Positions 5,622 through 6,826 of a DNA stretch of 6,826 nt are shown here, in pieces (positions within the stretch are counted from its first letter, which is position 1; every line of letters starts with the position of its first letter). The stretch comes from Anaerolineae bacterium. GTDB taxonomy: Bacteria > Chloroflexota > Anaerolineae > 4572-78 > NAK82. The stretch lies in contig JAUVPY010000138.1 in assembly GCA_030598425.1 (NCBI GenBank), forward strand, positions 1 to 6,826. The letters run 5' to 3'. Under the pieces are notes generated by a model. That model did not search any database. It was not told the origin of the DNA and worked only from the letters and a program-made list of their open reading frames with translations. Made by a program: the position numbers and the translations under genes.

Positions 5622-6826
5622 ATGAACAAGATACTCGGTGTGGACATCGGCACCACAGCGCTCAAACTGGTGCTCTTTGATGAGCGTGGCCAAGTATTGG
5701 CTCAAGCCACCAAAGAGTATGAGCTTCTGACCCCTTCTGCTCTGGTGGTGGAGATGGCGGTCGATACCTATTGGGACGCTTTCAAGTCTGCCATCAGCGA
5801 GGTCATCGCCAAGTCCGAAGCTAAACCAGAAGAGATCGTTGCACTGGGGATATCGGCTCAGGGCGAGACGCTGCTTATGGTTGATGATGCCGGCGAGCCA
5901 CTTAGAAACGCCATTGTCTGGTTGGATAACCGAGCCCAGGCAGAGGCTGAGGTGCTAAGCCAGGAGTTTGGCGACGAAAACGCCTACAAGGTAACGGGCC
6001 AGGTCAGTATTGTGCCCACCTGGCCGGCCTCCAAGATCTTGTGGATCAAACGACATGAGCCGGAGCTTTTCCAGAAGGTGGGCAAATATGTACTGATTGA
6101 GGATTACTTCATCTACCGCATGACGGGCCAACTGGTGGCTGAGGGCTCACTACTCTGCTCGACTGTCTACTGGGATATCACCTCCAAGACGTGGTGGGGC
6201 GACATGCTCCATTTCTTGGGTGTCTCGTCCGACCAACTACCGGCCATCAGTGAATCCGGCGAGCCGGTGGGTGAGATTCTTCCCCAGGTGGCACAGGATC
6301 TCGGCCTCAGCCCCACGACAATTGTGTGCACCGGGGCCTTGGATCAGGCGGCGGGAGCGATAGGTGTTGGCAATGTGGTCCCCGGCGTTTTCTCCGAGAA
6401 CACTGGGGCGGCTCTGGCAATCTGTGCGACCGTGGACAGGCCAACTTTTGACCCTCTAAGCAGGATGCCCTGTCACTATCACGCTATCCCGGACACCTAT
6501 ATGGAGCACACCTTCACCACGGGAGGCATAGTCTTGCGCTGGTATCGCGACAAGTTCTGCCAGGAGGAACTGGCGGAGGCCTCGGCCAAGGGCAAGGATG
6601 CGTATGACATCTTGACGGAGCAGGCCAGCCGGGTCGCTCCTGGTTCAGAAGGGCTGACGATGCTGCCCCATTTGCAGGGCGCCATGGCCCCCGACGCTAA
6701 CCCGAAGGCCAGGGGGGTCTTCTATGGCTTCACCTTGCGCCACGAGAAGCCACACTTCATCCGGGCCATCCTGGAAGCCATCGCCTGCACGGTCAAGAGG
6801 AATATCGATGTTCTGGAAGAGTTGGG
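5622..6826 (+). CDS. FGGY-family carbohydrate kinase (xylulokinase-like), N-terminal 401 residues, cut by window end
   Basis: This cytoplasmic enzyme phosphorylates a sugar or polyol with ATP. The actin-like fold begins with the phosphate-1 motif DIGTT (8-12). GISAQGE (76-82) and WLDNR (100-104) line the substrate pocket. EDYFIYRMTGQ is the FGGY_N interdomain segment. ALDQAAGA carries the probable catalytic base D241, and FGGY_C features are TTGG before VLRWYRDKF and the later ARGVFYGFTLRH. The usual xylulokinase GQMHG is replaced by AQGET, so the substrate may not be xylulose. About 100 C-terminal residues are expected beyond the window. The start is supported by an ordinary N terminus (MNKILGVDIGTT) and GGAGGGG (5605-5611), at a somewhat long 10-base spacing with an A-run between. 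It is the fourth gene of the putative operon, and its product is the natural substrate for the upstream aldolase. L-ribulokinase, erythritol-type, glycerol or AI-2 kinase relatives remain possible. Confidence 0.9.
   Translation, partial: MNKILGVDIGTTALKLVLFDERGQVLAQATKEYELLTPSALVVEMAVDTYWDAFKSAISEVIAKSEAKPEEIVALGISAQGETLLMVDDAGEPLRNAIVWLDNRAQAEAEVLSQEFGDENAYKVTGQVSIVPTWPASKILWIKRHEPELFQKVGKYVLIEDYFIYRMTGQLVAEGSLLCSTVYWDITSKTWWGDMLHFLGVSSDQLPAISESGEPVGEILPQVAQDLGLSPTTIVCTGALDQAAGAIGVGNVVPGVFSENTGAALAICATVDRPTFDPLSRMPCHYHAIPDTYMEHTFTTGGIVLRWYRDKFCQEELAEASAKGKDAYDILTEQASRVAPGSEGLTMLPHLQGAMAPDANPKARGVFYGFTLRHEKPHFIRAILEAIACTVKRNIDVLEEL

Noticed and set aside
4647..5705. 352-codon minus-strand open frame
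   Set aside because: It is antisense to the aldolase end, the whole cupin and the kinase start, all of which have intact family motifs on the plus strand.
1..6826. CRISPR array, tRNA or rRNA gene, insertion sequence or prophage signal
   Set aside because: I saw no spaced repeats of CRISPR length, no cloverleaf-like tRNA segment, no transposase, and no terminal inverted repeats with target duplications.

Overview
This bacterial window holds the start of a calcium-type P-type ATPase gene on the minus strand, followed by five plus-strand genes that look like an uncharacterised carbohydrate-catabolic locus. Evidence for bacterial origin is the strong Shine-Dalgarno sites, TTG and GTG starts, sigma70-type promoters and a Rho-independent terminator. 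The moderately high GC and the mix of genes would suit a Chloroflexota (Anaerolineae-like) or similar environmental bacterium. That placement is a guess from general character, because no taxonomic marker gene is present.

Layout. Bases 1-1406 (minus) encode the first 468 residues of a P2A-type cation ATPase; its 3' end lies outside the window. Bases 1407-1788 are an AT-richer divergent spacer with promoter-like elements in both directions. Bases 1789-2916 (plus, GTG start) encode a phosphotriesterase-family metal-dependent hydrolase. A 340-base spacer follows, with a GC hairpin, a Rho-independent terminator, a consensus sigma70 promoter (TTGACA, 17 bases, TATAAT, with an extended -10) and four tandem 7-bp repeats that start at the base after the -10. 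Next come a GntR/HutC-type regulator (3257-4036), a class I DhnA/LsrF-type aldolase (4186-5034), a small cupin (5163-5525) and an FGGY carbohydrate kinase (5622 to the window end, incomplete).

How they may work together. The regulator, aldolase, cupin and kinase are co-directional, and no terminator is visible between them, so they probably form one operon from the 3178-3206 promoter. A simple reading is that an unknown ketose or related compound is phosphorylated by the kinase, adjusted (isomerised or epimerised) by the cupin, and cleaved by the Schiff-base aldolase to triose-type products. The UTRA-domain repressor would sense a pathway sugar or sugar phosphate and bind the heptad repeats. 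The phosphotriesterase-like protein could be a lactonase or esterase feeding the same pathway, but it has its own promoter and lies before a terminator. The gene set (FGGY kinase plus LsrF-type aldolase plus a small accessory protein plus a regulator) parallels the Lsr AI-2 pathway in logic, although the regulator and small protein belong to other families. The substrate cannot be read from the sequence. The ATPase is probably unrelated to the sugar locus.
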